A DNA stretch of 64,000 nt from Micromonospora costi (GCF_003626655.1 NZ_RBAN01000005.1:310001-374000), one strand, 5' to 3'; shown: positions 34,948 to 44,149, counted from the stretch's first letter. The notes: generated by a model not told the origin, from the sequence alone. Program-made: numbers and translations.

Positions 34948-36731
34948 CGTTCACCACCAGGCCGACGCTGCAGGGCACGTTCGGGATGGTGTCGTCGACG
35001 CACTGGCTCGCCAGCCAGGCGGCGATGGGCATCCTCGAACGCGGCGGCAACGCCTTCGACGCCGCGGTCACCGCCGGATTCGTCCTGCACGTCGTCGAAC
35101 CGCACCTCAACGGGCCCGGCGGCGAGGTGCCCGCCATCGTGGCGACGGCCGAGGACCCGGCGCCGAAGGTGCTCTGCGGGCAGGGACCCGCGCCGGCCGG
35201 GGCCACCATCGCGCACTTCCGGTCCCTCGGGATGGACCTCATCCCCGGTTCCGGCCCGCTCGCGGCCGCCGTGCCCGGCGCGGTGGACGCCTGGCTCCTG
35301 CTGCTGCGCGACCACGGCACACTGCCCCTCGCCGAGGTGCTGGAGCCGGCCATCGGGTACGCCGGCGCCGGCCACCCCCTGGTCGCCCGGGTGGGCGACA
35401 CCGTGGCGGCCGTCCGGTCGCTGTTCGAGGAGCACTGGCCCACGTCCGCCGAGCTGTGGCTGCGCGGCGGCCGGCCGCCGGCCGCGGGGGAGCTGTTCGC
35501 CAACCCGGCGTACGCCCGCACCCTGACCGGCCTCGTCGACGCCGGCCGCGCGGCCGGCGCCGACCGGGAGGCGCAGATCGAGGCGGCCCGCCGGGCCTGG
35601 CGGGAGGGCTTCGTCGCCGAGGCGATCGACCGGTTCAGCCGGCGGCCCTTCCAGGACTCCAGCGGCCGGCCGCACGCCGGGCTGGTCACCGGCGCGGACC
35701 TGGCCGCGTACACGGCGAGCTGGGAGGAGCCGGTCACCCTCGACTGGAACGGCTACTCGGTGGCGAAGACCGGGTTCTGGGGGCAGGGCCCGGTGCTGCT
35801 GCAGACCCTGTCGGTCCTCGAGGCGCTCGACGACCCCCGGGTGTACGACCCGTCCACCGCGGCCGGCATCCACGCCCAGGCGGAGGCGCTCAAGCTCGCC
35901 TTCGCCGACCGCGAGGCCTGGTACGGCGACGTCGACGTGCCCGCGAAGGCGCTGCTGTCCCGCGAGTACGCGCGGGAGCGCGCGGCGCTCGTCGGCGCCC
36001 GCGCGTCGACGGACCTGCGACCGGGACGTCCGGACGGGGCCGACCCCCGCCTGCCCGCCCAGATCCGGCGCGGCGCCGACCGCCACGAGGACCGGCTCGA
36101 CCCCACCACGGGCGAGCCGACCGTCAAGGCGGACGGCGTGCCCCGCGGCGACACCTGCCACGTCGACGTGGTCGACCGGTGGGGCAACATGATCTCCGCG
36201 ACGCCGAGCGGCGGCTGGCTCCAGAGCAGCCCGACCATCCCGGATCTCGGCTTCCCGCTGGGCAGCCGGCTGCAGATGTTCTGGCTGGAGGAGGGGCTGG
36301 CCTCGTCCCTGGCGCCGGGACGCCGGCCGCGCACCACGTTGAGCCCGACCATGGTGCACCGCGACGGTGTGCCCGTCATGGCCTGCGGCACCCCGGGCGG
36401 CGACCAGCAGGACCAGTGGCAGCTGCTGTTCCTCCTGCGCCACCTCGCCGGTGGCCGGACCCTCCAGGAGGCCATCGACGCGCCGATGTGGCACACCGCG
36501 AGCCTGCCGGCCTCCTTCTACCCGCGCGGTGTCGAGCCCGGCGTCCTCGTGGTGGAGGACCGGCTGGACGCCGACGTCCTCGCGACCCTGCGTGCGGCCG
36601 GGCACGAGGTGCGGCTGTCCGACCCGTGGAGCCTGGGCCGGCTCTGCGCGGTGACCCGCGATCCGCGCACCGGGGTCGTGGCGGCCGGAGCGAACCCGCG
36701 TGGCATGCAGGGCTACGCCTGCGGCCGGTGA
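34944..36731 (+). CDS. ggt: Gamma-glutamyltransferase (YwrD-like)
   Basis: 595 residues from ATG 34944. The N-terminus (MVSSTHWLASQAAMGILERGGNAFDAAV) and the autoprocessing site are those of the Ntn-hydrolase family. The nucleophile is Thr404 in GDTCHVDVVDRWGNMIS, which becomes the N-terminus of the small subunit after self-cleavage. The later RPRTTLSPTMVHRDG and TPGGDQQDQWQLL match family loops. No signal peptide is seen, so the enzyme should be cytosolic and act on gamma-glutamyl compounds brought in by the coupled importer. This coupling suggests glutathione or gamma-glutamyl peptide use (inference). Its 3' end overlaps the convergent gntR gene by 19 bases. Confidence 0.93.
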   Translation: MTFTTRPTLQGTFGMVSSTHWLASQAAMGILERGGNAFDAAVTAGFVLHVVEPHLNGPGGEVPAIVATAEDPAPKVLCGQGPAPAGATIAHFRSLGMDLIPGSGPLAAAVPGAVDAWLLLLRDHGTLPLAEVLEPAIGYAGAGHPLVARVGDTVAAVRSLFEEHWPTSAELWLRGGRPPAAGELFANPAYARTLTGLVDAGRAAGADREAQIEAARRAWREGFVAEAIDRFSRRPFQDSSGRPHAGLVTGADLAAYTASWEEPVTLDWNGYSVAKTGFWGQGPVLLQTLSVLEALDDPRVYDPSTAAGIHAQAEALKLAFADREAWYGDVDVPAKALLSREYARERAALVGARASTDLRPGRPDGADPRLPAQIRRGADRHEDRLDPTTGEPTVKADGVPRGDTCHVDVVDRWGNMISATPSGGWLQSSPTIPDLGFPLGSRLQMFWLEEGLASSLAPGRRPRTTLSPTMVHRDGVPVMACGTPGGDQQDQWQLLFLLRHLAGGRTLQEAIDAPMWHTASLPASFYPRGVEPGVLVVEDRLDADVLATLRAAGHEVRLSDPWSLGRLCAVTRDPRTGVVAAGANPRGMQGYACGR

Positions 36732-37414
36732 CCCCCGGCGACGCCGTAGCCGCCCTCGGCGTTCTCGTACGCCGCCGCCGACGCGGCCTCGAGGTGGGCG
36801 AGGGCGGCCCGCTCGGCCCGGTCGCCGTCGCCGGACTCGATGGCGTCGACGAGCTGGATGTGCTCGGCCCACGAGTGCGGGGCGCGTTCGGCGGCGCCCA
36901 GCCGGAACACCCACTGCACATGGAGGTACAGCGCCTTGGCGATGGACGACAGCCAGGGGTTGCCGCTGATCTGGAGGATCCGCAGGTGCAGGGCGCTGTT
37001 CAGCTCGGCGACGCGGGGCAGGTCCTGCCGCTCGGTGGCCTCCCGGCCCTGTTCCAGCAGGGCCCGGAGGGCGGCCACGTCCGCCGCCGTCGCCCGCTCG
37101 GCGGCCAGCCGGGCGGCCAGCGCCTCGAGGCGCTCCCGTACGGCGAACATGTCCGCGATCGTCCCGCTGCTCGGCGAGGCGACGGCCGCCCCGCGTCGGG
37201 GCAGGATCACGACGAAGCCCTCCGCCTCGGCGACGCGCAGCGCCTCGCGGACCGGGTTGCGGGAGACGCCGAAGTCCTCCGCCAGCCGGTCCTCGGTCAG
37301 CCGTTCACCGGGAAGGTAGTCGCCGTCGATGATGGCGGTCCGTAGTGCGGCGAGGACCTGGTCGCGTAGCGGCAGGTGTTGAGCGCCGAGCTTGTCCCGC
37401 AGGTCTTCAGCCAA
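36713..37414 (-). CDS. GntR-family (FCD) transcriptional regulator
   Basis: 233 residues from TTG 37414, chosen because GGAGAGG lies 8 bases upstream; the open frame extends past this but with no ATG near the domain. The winged helix reads LRDQVLAALRTAIIDGDYLPGERLTEDRLAEDFGVSRNPVREALRVAEAEGFVVILPRRGAAV. A helical FCD ligand domain follows (MFAVRERLEALAARLAAER, AELNSALHLRILQISGN). It probably senses a metabolite of the neighbouring importer-GGT pathway and binds the GTATAC-centred sites at 29328-29343 and 37447-37456. Its tail overlaps ggt by 19 bases, tail to tail. Confidence 0.92.
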   Translation of the reverse strand: MAEDLRDKLGAQHLPLRDQVLAALRTAIIDGDYLPGERLTEDRLAEDFGVSRNPVREALRVAEAEGFVVILPRRGAAVASPSSGTIADMFAVRERLEALAARLAAERATAADVAALRALLEQGREATERQDLPRVAELNSALHLRILQISGNPWLSSIAKALYLHVQWVFRLGAAERAPHSWAEHIQLVDAIESGDGDRAERAALAHLEAASAAAYENAEGGYGVAGGHRPQA

Positions 37415-37438
37415 CCTGATCGCCTCTCCGTGAACCGT

Positions 37439-37456
37439 TCGACAAGTGTATACGAA
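37439..37456 (-). promoter_or_regulatory. Candidate GntR autoregulatory operator
   Basis: TGTATACGAA (37447-37456) is the reverse complement of TTCGTATACA, which matches TCGTATACA before the peptide importer. It lies between the divergent gntR (start 37414) and DUF1275 (start 37483) genes and could control both. CGACAAGT precedes it. Confidence 0.55.
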
Positions 37457-37482
37457 GAACAATCTGTGAAGGACAACCGACA

Positions 37483-38226
37483 GTGGCGAGAACACAGCCA
37501 GACGTACGGTTCCGCACCCCCACGGCGGTCCCGGAGGCCCTCCTACGGCGGCGGCATGCCCTCGTCGTCGTGCTGACCTTCCTGACCGGCAGCGCCGACG
37601 CCGTCGGCTTCCTGTCGCTCGGCGGCGCCTTCTCCAGCGTCATGACGGGCAACATGGTCCTGCTGGGCCTGTCGGCCGGCCGGGAGGACGCCGAACTCGC
37701 GGTGACCTCCGGCTGCGCCATCCTCAGCTTCGTCGTCGGCGTCCTCGCGGGCGCGCGCGTCGCCGGCGTGGCCCGTCCGGGCGACCCCGTCTGGCCGCGC
37801 CCCGTCACCCGGGCGCTGCTGCTCGAACTCGCCGTGTTCCTGGTCTTCCTCGTCGTGTGGGAGGTCAACCTCCCGGATCACTCCGACAACGTCGACCTCG
37901 CGCTGCTGCTGCTGTCGGCCGCGGCCCTCGGCGTGCAGAGCAGCGCCGTCCAACGGTTCGGCGTGCCCGGGCTCTCGTCGACCTACCTGACCGGCACCCT
38001 CACCAGCCTGATCGGCGGCGTCGCCGCCCGCAGCCCGTGGCACACGCTGCGGCCCCGCATCCAGATCCTGGCGGCCCTCATGACCGGGGCGGCCGTCGGC
38101 GCGCTCGTGGCCGTGCACCTGCCCGTGTGGGCGCCGGTGCTGCTGCTCGTGCCTCTGGTGACGGTCGTCGCCGTCTCCGCGCGGATGCCGCAGCACCCGA
38201 CCGTCGAGGCGCCGGACGCGCCGTAG
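37483..38226 (+). CDS. DUF1275 (YoaK) family membrane protein
   Basis: 247 residues from GTG 37483, with AGGA about 10 bases upstream. The family pattern is clear: LLRRRHALVVVLTFLTGSADAVGFLSLGGAFSSVMTGNMVLLGL near the N-terminus and QSSAVQRFGVPGLSSTYLTGTLTSLI in the middle. About six membrane segments are predicted by eye. Function is unknown for the family. It is divergent from gntR and shares its control region. Confidence 0.93.
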   Translation: MARTQPDVRFRTPTAVPEALLRRRHALVVVLTFLTGSADAVGFLSLGGAFSSVMTGNMVLLGLSAGREDAELAVTSGCAILSFVVGVLAGARVAGVARPGDPVWPRPVTRALLLELAVFLVFLVVWEVNLPDHSDNVDLALLLLSAAALGVQSSAVQRFGVPGLSSTYLTGTLTSLIGGVAARSPWHTLRPRIQILAALMTGAAVGALVAVHLPVWAPVLLLVPLVTVVAVSARMPQHPTVEAPDAP

Positions 38227-38285
38227 GGGCCGCCCCGAGGCCGTCGGCCCGGCCGCGGGGGACCCTGCGCGGCCCGCAACGGAAC

Positions 38286-38291
38286 TACCCT
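38286..38291 (+). promoter_or_regulatory. Leaderless -10 box of the PLP decarboxylase gene
   Basis: TACCCT ends 7 bases before ATG 38299, and there is no Shine-Dalgarno sequence in between. Consistent with a leaderless transcript. Confidence 0.5.
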
Positions 38292-38298
38292 GCGAGCC

Positions 38299-39807
38299 AT
38301 GACTTCGATCTCGCCCGACCGGCGCGGCGGGCACGACGCCCTGGACCCCTCGCCAGCGACGATCCGCGACATGGGTACGGCGGCCCTGGAGTGGGTCGCC
38401 GCCTACCACGACTCGATCCGCGACCTGCCCATCGCTCCCCGGACGTCGGCCGCCGCGCTGCGGCAGCGGCTCGCCGAGCCCCTGCCGGTCGAGGGCCGCG
38501 ACTTCGCCGAGCTGCTGGAGGTGTTCCGCGACGTCATCGTGCCCGGCAGCCGGCACAACGGGCACCCGCGCTTCTTCGGGTACGTCTCGGCGCCCGGCAC
38601 CGCCGTGGCGTCGGTGGCCGACCTGCTCGCGTCGGCCCTGAACGCGAACCTGCCCGCGTGGCGGTCGGCGCCGGCCCCCGTCGAGCTGGAGCACGTGGCC
38701 ATCGACTGGATCAAGGAGGCTCTGGGCTGCGATCCGGGAGCCCGCGGCCTGTTCATGAGCGGCGGCTCGATGGCCAACCTCGCGGCGCTCGCCGCCGCGC
38801 GGCACCGCCACTGCGGAGACGCCGTCGCCGAGCAGGGCGCGGCCGCCCACCCCGCCCCGCTGCGCCTCTACGTCTCCGGCGAGACCCACCACTCGATCCA
38901 CAAGGCGGCCGCGCTCCTCGGCATCGGCCGCGCGAACGTCCGCGAAGTCGCGGTGGACGAGCACCGCCGGATGGACGTCGAGGACCTCGTCCGCCGGATC
39001 GAGCAGGATCGGGCGGCGGGCGCGGAGCCGTTCTTCGTGGTGGCGACCGCCGGCACGGTGTCCACCGGGGCCGTCGACCCGCTGAGCGAGATCGCCGAGG
39101 TCGCCCGCCGGTACGGGCTGTGGATGCACGTCGACGCCTGCTACGGCGGCTTCGCCCGCCTCGCCCCCTCGGCCCGCCCCCTGTTCGACGGTCTCGCCGA
39201 GGCCGACTCGATCTCCCTCGACCCGCACAAGTGGCTCTACCTGCCCGCCGACTGCGGCTGCCTCATCTACCGCGACCCCGAGACGGCGCGCGCCGCCTTC
39301 AGCCTCGACGCCGAGTACATCCGGGTGACCCAGACCGAGCCCGCCGAGGCGTTCGCCTTCTGGGACTACGGGCCGGACCTGTCCCGCCGGTTCCGCGCCC
39401 TGAAGGTGTGGATGCTGCTGGCCCACGCGGGCGCGCGGGCGATCGGCGAGGCGATCGAGAGCAACCTCGACTGCGCCCGCCACGTGGCCGACCTCGTCGA
39501 GGCCAGCGACGACTTCGAGATGCTCACCCCGGTGGGCCTGTCCATCTTCTGCTTCCGGTACCTGCCCCCGTCGGCGCGGACCGCCACCACCCGCACCGCC
39601 GACGAGGAGGAGATCGACCGCCTCAACGAGCGGATCCTGGTGGCGCTCCAGCAGGCCGGCAGCTCGTACCTGTCCAACGCGAGCATCGACGGCCGCTTCG
39701 CGCTGCGCGGCTGCGTCGTCAACTACCGCACCACCCGAGCCGACATGGAGGTGCTGCTCGACGACGTGCGCCGCGCCGCGAAGCAGGTGGCCGGCGACGC
39801 GGGCTGA
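38299..39807 (+). CDS. Pyridoxal-dependent group II decarboxylase (aromatic L-amino acid type)
   Basis: 502 residues. The PLP lysine is Lys311 in SLDPHKWLYLP, the group II decarboxylase signature. HPRFFGYVSAPGTAVASVADLLASALN near residue 93, VSGETHHSIHKAA (His stacking on PLP) and VDACYGGFA (Asp holding the pyridine nitrogen) complete the active site. Members decarboxylate Trp, Tyr, Phe, DOPA or, less often, other amino acids; the substrate is not clear. It makes an amine in the cytosol. It is convergent with the aminotransferase gene, with 6 bases between stops. Confidence 0.92.
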   Translation: MTSISPDRRGGHDALDPSPATIRDMGTAALEWVAAYHDSIRDLPIAPRTSAAALRQRLAEPLPVEGRDFAELLEVFRDVIVPGSRHNGHPRFFGYVSAPGTAVASVADLLASALNANLPAWRSAPAPVELEHVAIDWIKEALGCDPGARGLFMSGGSMANLAALAAARHRHCGDAVAEQGAAAHPAPLRLYVSGETHHSIHKAAALLGIGRANVREVAVDEHRRMDVEDLVRRIEQDRAAGAEPFFVVATAGTVSTGAVDPLSEIAEVARRYGLWMHVDACYGGFARLAPSARPLFDGLAEADSISLDPHKWLYLPADCGCLIYRDPETARAAFSLDAEYIRVTQTEPAEAFAFWDYGPDLSRRFRALKVWMLLAHAGARAIGEAIESNLDCARHVADLVEASDDFEMLTPVGLSIFCFRYLPPSARTATTRTADEEEIDRLNERILVALQQAGSSYLSNASIDGRFALRGCVVNYRTTRADMEVLLDDVRRAAKQVAGDAG

Positions 39808-39813
39808 GCCGGG

Positions 39814-41286
39814 TCAGCAGCGGGTGCGCGGCGTCAGGGCGGCGTCCGCGGTGCGGTGCCGGTCGAGGTAGGTGTCCGCGACGAAGGCGAGGAACCGTTC
39901 CGCGTCCGTCGCGGTCGAGGCCAGCCCGAACGAGACGCGTACCGCCCCGCCGGTGGGCAGCCGCAGCGCGGCCAGGTACTGGTCGATGGTCCGGACGCGG
40001 GCGAGCAGCGTGCGGCGCAGGGAACCCGGGTCGATCCCGAACGCCCCCTCGCCCGCGCCCGGGTTGCAGAAGCAGCCGGTACGCAGGGAGAAGCCGGCCG
40101 CCGACGACTCCCGCGCCACGAGCCGCTCGTCGACGACGGACCCGTCGGAATGGGTGACGTTGAACGCCACCGTGGCGCCGCGGCCCTCGGCGGTCGGCGG
40201 GCCGTAGACACGCACCAACGGCTGGCCCGTGCGGTGCCGCAGCGCGGTCAACCGCTCCAGAAGCCAGCCGGTGAGCAGACCGACCCGGGTGTGGACCAGG
40301 TCCGGGCCGATCCCGTCGAGCCAGTCCAGGCCGAACTCCACGTCCGGGATGCTGAGGAAGTTCAGCGTGCCGTCCTCGAACCCGGACTCGTCGTCGAGCG
40401 GCCGGTGCCAGTCGCCCTGCACGCTGACCGCCTGGATCGTGCCGCCGGCGAACCACGGCCGGCGCAGCCGGACGAGCGCGTCCCGCCGGGCCAGCAGCGC
40501 GCCGACCCCGGTGGGGTAGCCGAACAGCTTGTACCAGCTCAGGCAGACGAACTCCGGGCGTACGGCGCCCAGGTCCAGCCGGTTGGTGGGGGCGAACGCG
40601 GCGGCGTCGAGCAGCACGTCGTACCCGTGCCGCTGGGCCAGCTCCACCCAGCCCAGCGGGTGCTGCACGCCGGTGAAATTACTCTGCGCCGGGTACGCGA
40701 ACAGGCCCCGGCCGGCCGGCCCGCGCCGGCGCCGCAGCGGGCCACCCCGGCCGGCGGTGAGCGCCGCCACCACGTCCGCCTCGGCGACCCGCAGCTCGGC
40801 GCCGGTCAGCGGCACGTACCGCACCGGCGCGCCGGCGGCCCGGGCGTACTCCCGGACGCCGTTGACCGAGTTGTGGTTGTCCCACGTCAGCACCAGCGGG
40901 CTGTCCCGCCCGAAGCGGTACGCCTCACCCACCAGCCGGCAGGCGCCGGTGGCGTTGGGCGTGAACACGACCGCGTACTCGGCCGGGTCGGCGCGGAAGA
41001 ACCGCAGCACCGCGCGCCGGGCCGACTCGACCAGGGATCCGGCGGCCGAGGACGTCGGGTTCTCCGAGTGCGGGTTGCCGTACAGGCCGGCGAGCAGGCG
41101 TTCCTGGTGGGCCACGAGCTGTGCCCGGGCGGCCACGCCGGCGCCCGCGTAGTCGAGGTAGACGTGCCCGTCCCGGTCGAGGTGCCGGTACTCGGTGGCG
41201 CGCAGCTCGTCGATGCGGCCGGTGGCCGCGTACGCGGGATCCTCGGTCAGCGACCCGGCCGGTGCCCGGGACGGCTCAGGCGCCAC
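39814..41286 (-). CDS. Class V aminotransferase-fold protein, molybdenum cofactor sulfurase-like
   Basis: 490 residues. The fold I PLP enzyme signs are NPTSSAAGS...ESARRAVLRFF, TPNATGACRLV, DNHNSVNGVREYA and LSWYKLFGYPTGVGALLAR, with the PLP lysine in YKLFG. RTGCFCNPGAGE near residue 385 is the hallmark of the N-terminal domain of Moco sulfurases (Cys that carries persulfide). The C-terminal MOSC domain of eukaryotic enzymes is absent, which is common in bacteria. It may supply sulfur or act as a cysteine lyase. Coupled by an 11-base overlap to the ABC transporter upstream, so a role in a small biosynthetic or export unit is possible. Confidence 0.85.
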   Translation of the reverse strand: MAPEPSRAPAGSLTEDPAYAATGRIDELRATEYRHLDRDGHVYLDYAGAGVAARAQLVAHQERLLAGLYGNPHSENPTSSAAGSLVESARRAVLRFFRADPAEYAVVFTPNATGACRLVGEAYRFGRDSPLVLTWDNHNSVNGVREYARAAGAPVRYVPLTGAELRVAEADVVAALTAGRGGPLRRRRGPAGRGLFAYPAQSNFTGVQHPLGWVELAQRHGYDVLLDAAAFAPTNRLDLGAVRPEFVCLSWYKLFGYPTGVGALLARRDALVRLRRPWFAGGTIQAVSVQGDWHRPLDDESGFEDGTLNFLSIPDVEFGLDWLDGIGPDLVHTRVGLLTGWLLERLTALRHRTGQPLVRVYGPPTAEGRGATVAFNVTHSDGSVVDERLVARESSAAGFSLRTGCFCNPGAGEGAFGIDPGSLRRTLLARVRTIDQYLAALRLPTGGAVRVSFGLASTATDAERFLAFVADTYLDRHRTADAALTPRTRC

Positions 41287-42958
41287 GGCGGGACGCCTTG
41301 CGCAGCAGCACCGCCCAGGCGGCGACGAGCAGGAGCAGCGTGAACCCGCCGAGGATCAGCCAGTCCACCCAGACCGGCCGGGCGAAGGTGTCGCCGTACG
41401 TGGCGAGCAGCGGGGGGCCCAGCGGCGAGCCACCCTCGCGCCAGAGCCGCTCGACGCCCGTGGTGTGGCCGAGCCCTTCGAACGCCCACCGGTTGGACAT
41501 CGCGTAGCTGAGCCACCGGCCGCCCGCCGGCATGGCGGGCACGGGAAGGATCGCGCCGACGAAGAGGACCTGCGGGAAGCAGAGCATCGGCAGCATGAGC
41601 GTGGCCTGGGCGGCGTCGGAGACGGCCGCCGAGCAGAGCAGGCCCAGGGCGAGCGCCGCCGCGGAGGAGAGCAGCAGCGTCGCGTACAGGGCGGCGAAGT
41701 CCGCGCCGACCAGCGGCGGCAGCCGGTCGGTGCCGCGCAGCACGCCGAGCAGCGCCAGGTCCACGAGGGCCAGCAGCGGCAGCAGCACCGCCACCTTCGC
41801 CAGCAGGTACGGCCCGAACCGCACACCGGCCAGCCGCTCCCGGTGCAGGATCGGCACCTCCGTGCAGATCTGCAACAGCCCGTACGTCAGCCCGAAGAAG
41901 AAGCCGCCGAACGCGATCCAGAACAGGATCATCACGGTGACGGTCGGGCTCGGGTGCGCCGGGTCGAACGCGCCGGGGCGGAAGAGCAGCGCGAACATGC
42001 CGAGCACCAGGAGCGGCGAGCCGAGCAGGATCGCCAGGGTGAGCCGGTTGCGGGCCACGATCTCCGCGTTGCGGGCGCCCAGCGCGAGGCCCTGCCGCAG
42101 CCGGCCCGGCCCGTGCGGCGGAGCGGCGTCCCGGCCGGCGTGCCCCGAGGGCGGGGACGGGGCCGGCCGCTGGTCCGCCGCGAACCGGCCGGGCCAGTCG
42201 CCCGGATCCTCCGCCTCGTCGAGCCGCAGGTAGACCTCGGCGAGGGACCGTACGCCGAAGAAGTCCCGGGCGGCGGCCGGCGGCCCGGCGAACGCCAGCC
42301 GGCCCTGGCGAGTGAGGACGACGACCCGGTCGCACAGCTCGACGTCGGTGACCTGGTGCGTGCTGAGCACCACCGTGGCCCCCGCGTCGGCGAGCGCCCG
42401 CAGCTCCCGGAGCAGGTCGACGGCGACGGCCGGGTCGAGACCGGACGTGGGCTCGTCGAGGAAGAGCACCGCCGGGCGGGTCAGCAGCTCGACCGCGATG
42501 CTGGCGCGCTTGCGTTCGCCACCGCTGAGCCGCCCCACCGGCACGGCGGCCCGCCCGTCGAGCCCGAGCTGGCCGAGCACGTCGCCGACCCGTCGGGCCA
42601 CCTCGGCCGGCCCGGTGCCGGGCGGCAGGCGGAGCCGGGCCGCGTACCGCAGCGTGCGCTCCAGCGGCAGCTCGCGGTGGATGATGTCGTCCTGCGGCAC
42701 GAGCCCCACGGCGCCCGTCGGCGGAACGCCGTCGTGCGTCACGGTGCCCGCCACCGGCCGCCGGACGCCGGCGAGGACCTCCAGCAGCGTGGTCTTCCCG
42801 GCGCCGCTGGCGCCGATCACGGCCACCACCTCGCCGGGTTCGACGCTCAGCGAGACGCCGTCCAGGATCCGGTGGCCGCCGCGCGCGGACGCGCCCAGGC
42901 CGACGGCGACGATGCGGGCGCCGGCCCGTGCCGGTGACGCGACCCTCCCGGCCGTCAT
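41276..42958 (-). CDS. ABCG-like half transporter (ATPase fused to ABC2 permease)
   Basis: 560 residues. The N-terminal ATPase has Walker A GASGAGKT, signature RLSGGERKRASIAVEL, Walker B AVLFLDEPTSGLDP and H-loop STHQ. The variant KRAS after the signature and the ATPase-first order are typical of ABCG/White transporters. The C-terminal half has about six membrane segments (LAILLGSPLLVLGMFALLF to LILGGFTLLLLVAAWAVLL). It probably exports a small hydrophobic compound as a homodimer. It lies upstream of, and overlaps by 11 bases, the Moco-sulfurase-like gene, so the two are co-expressed. Confidence 0.92.
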   Translation of the reverse strand: MTAGRVASPARAGARIVAVGLGASARGGHRILDGVSLSVEPGEVVAVIGASGAGKTTLLEVLAGVRRPVAGTVTHDGVPPTGAVGLVPQDDIIHRELPLERTLRYAARLRLPPGTGPAEVARRVGDVLGQLGLDGRAAVPVGRLSGGERKRASIAVELLTRPAVLFLDEPTSGLDPAVAVDLLRELRALADAGATVVLSTHQVTDVELCDRVVVLTRQGRLAFAGPPAAARDFFGVRSLAEVYLRLDEAEDPGDWPGRFAADQRPAPSPPSGHAGRDAAPPHGPGRLRQGLALGARNAEIVARNRLTLAILLGSPLLVLGMFALLFRPGAFDPAHPSPTVTVMILFWIAFGGFFFGLTYGLLQICTEVPILHRERLAGVRFGPYLLAKVAVLLPLLALVDLALLGVLRGTDRLPPLVGADFAALYATLLLSSAAALALGLLCSAAVSDAAQATLMLPMLCFPQVLFVGAILPVPAMPAGGRWLSYAMSNRWAFEGLGHTTGVERLWREGGSPLGPPLLATYGDTFARPVWVDWLILGGFTLLLLVAAWAVLLRKASRRGA

Positions 42959-43102
42959 GCCGGGTGCGGCCGGTCCGGTCGAGGGTCGAACCGTCGGCGC
43001 ATGCCCCCGAATATCGCACAGCGCCGCCGTGGCCGGTCCCCGCCGAGGGTGGCGGAATCCTGACAGCCGCGACGTCCCGTCGACCGGACGCCCCCGTGTC
43101 CG

Positions 43103-44149
43103 TCAGGGACGGATGAGGCACATCCCGCCGGCCGCAGGCCCGTCCATCGTGGTCAGCGCCCCGGGCACGTCGGCGAGGCCGATGGTCCGCGTGACGAGGT
43201 CGGCGGGGCGCAGCACGCCGGCGGTGACCAGTCGCAGCAGCTCCGGGTAGGCGTGCGCGGGCATGCCGTGGCTGCCGCGCAGCTCCAGTTCGTACGCGAT
43301 CACCAGGTCCATGGGCAGGGCGGGCCGGCCCTGCGCGGCGGGCAGGAGCCCGACCTGCACATGCCGTCCGCGCCGGCGCAGGCTCTCGATCGACGCCGCG
43401 CACGTCGCGTGACTGCCCAGCGCGTCCAGCGAGAGGTGCGCGCCGCCTCCGGTGGCCTCCCGGACGGCGGCGGCCACCGCACCGGGCCCGCCGAGGGCCG
43501 CGCCGTCCAGGCAGACCGCGGCCCCGCAGCGGCGGGCCAGGTCGAGCGCCCCGGGGGCCACGTCGACGGCCACCACGCGGGCGCCGGCCGCCGCCGCGAT
43601 CATCACGGCGGAGAGCCCCACGCCGCCGCAGCCGTGCACGGCCACCCATTCACCCGCGGCGACCCGTCCCTGGCTCACCACGGCCCGGAACGCCGTGGCG
43701 AACCGGCAGCCGAGCGCCGCGGCGGCCGGATGGTCCAGGTCGTCGGGGAGCTGGACCAGGTTGACGTCGGCGTCGTGGACCGCCACGAACTCGGCGAACG
43801 AACCCCAGTGCGTGAAGCCCGGCTGTGTCTGCCGCTCGCAGACCTGCTGATCGCCGGCGAGGCAGGCCGGGCACCGCCCGCACGCGCAGACGAAGGGCGC
43901 GGTGACCCGGTCGCCGGGCCGCCAGCCGCGGACGCCGGTGCCGACCGCAGACACGACGCCCGCGAACTCGTGGCCCGGGACGTGCGGCGGGCGGATGTCC
44001 GGGTCGTGCCCCTGCCAGCCGTGCCAGTCGCTGCGGCACAACCCGGTGGCCTCCACCCGGATGACCACGCCACCGGGCGGCGGCGCAGGGTCCGGGACGT
44101 CGCGGATCTCGGGTCGGGCGCCGAACTCGTCGAAGATCACCGCACGCAT
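43103..44149 (-). CDS. Zinc-dependent alcohol dehydrogenase (MDR family)
   Basis: 348 residues from ATG 44149, chosen because GAGGA lies just upstream; a GTG 15 bases earlier is in frame. Catalytic zinc ligands are in TGLCRSDWHGW (Cys, Asp) and GHEFAG (His, Glu). The structural zinc lobe has CACGRCPACLAGDQQVC. The Rossmann motif is VHGCGGVGLSAVMIA. The sequence resembles the threonine/alcohol dehydrogenase subgroup; the alcohol is not known. It is alone on its strand between the ABCG unit and the carboxypeptidase gene. Confidence 0.93.
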   Translation of the reverse strand: MRAVIFDEFGARPEIRDVPDPAPPPGGVVIRVEATGLCRSDWHGWQGHDPDIRPPHVPGHEFAGVVSAVGTGVRGWRPGDRVTAPFVCACGRCPACLAGDQQVCERQTQPGFTHWGSFAEFVAVHDADVNLVQLPDDLDHPAAAALGCRFATAFRAVVSQGRVAAGEWVAVHGCGGVGLSAVMIAAAAGARVVAVDVAPGALDLARRCGAAVCLDGAALGGPGAVAAAVREATGGGAHLSLDALGSHATCAASIESLRRRGRHVQVGLLPAAQGRPALPMDLVIAYELELRGSHGMPAHAYPELLRLVTAGVLRPADLVTRTIGLADVPGALTTMDGPAAGGMCLIRP

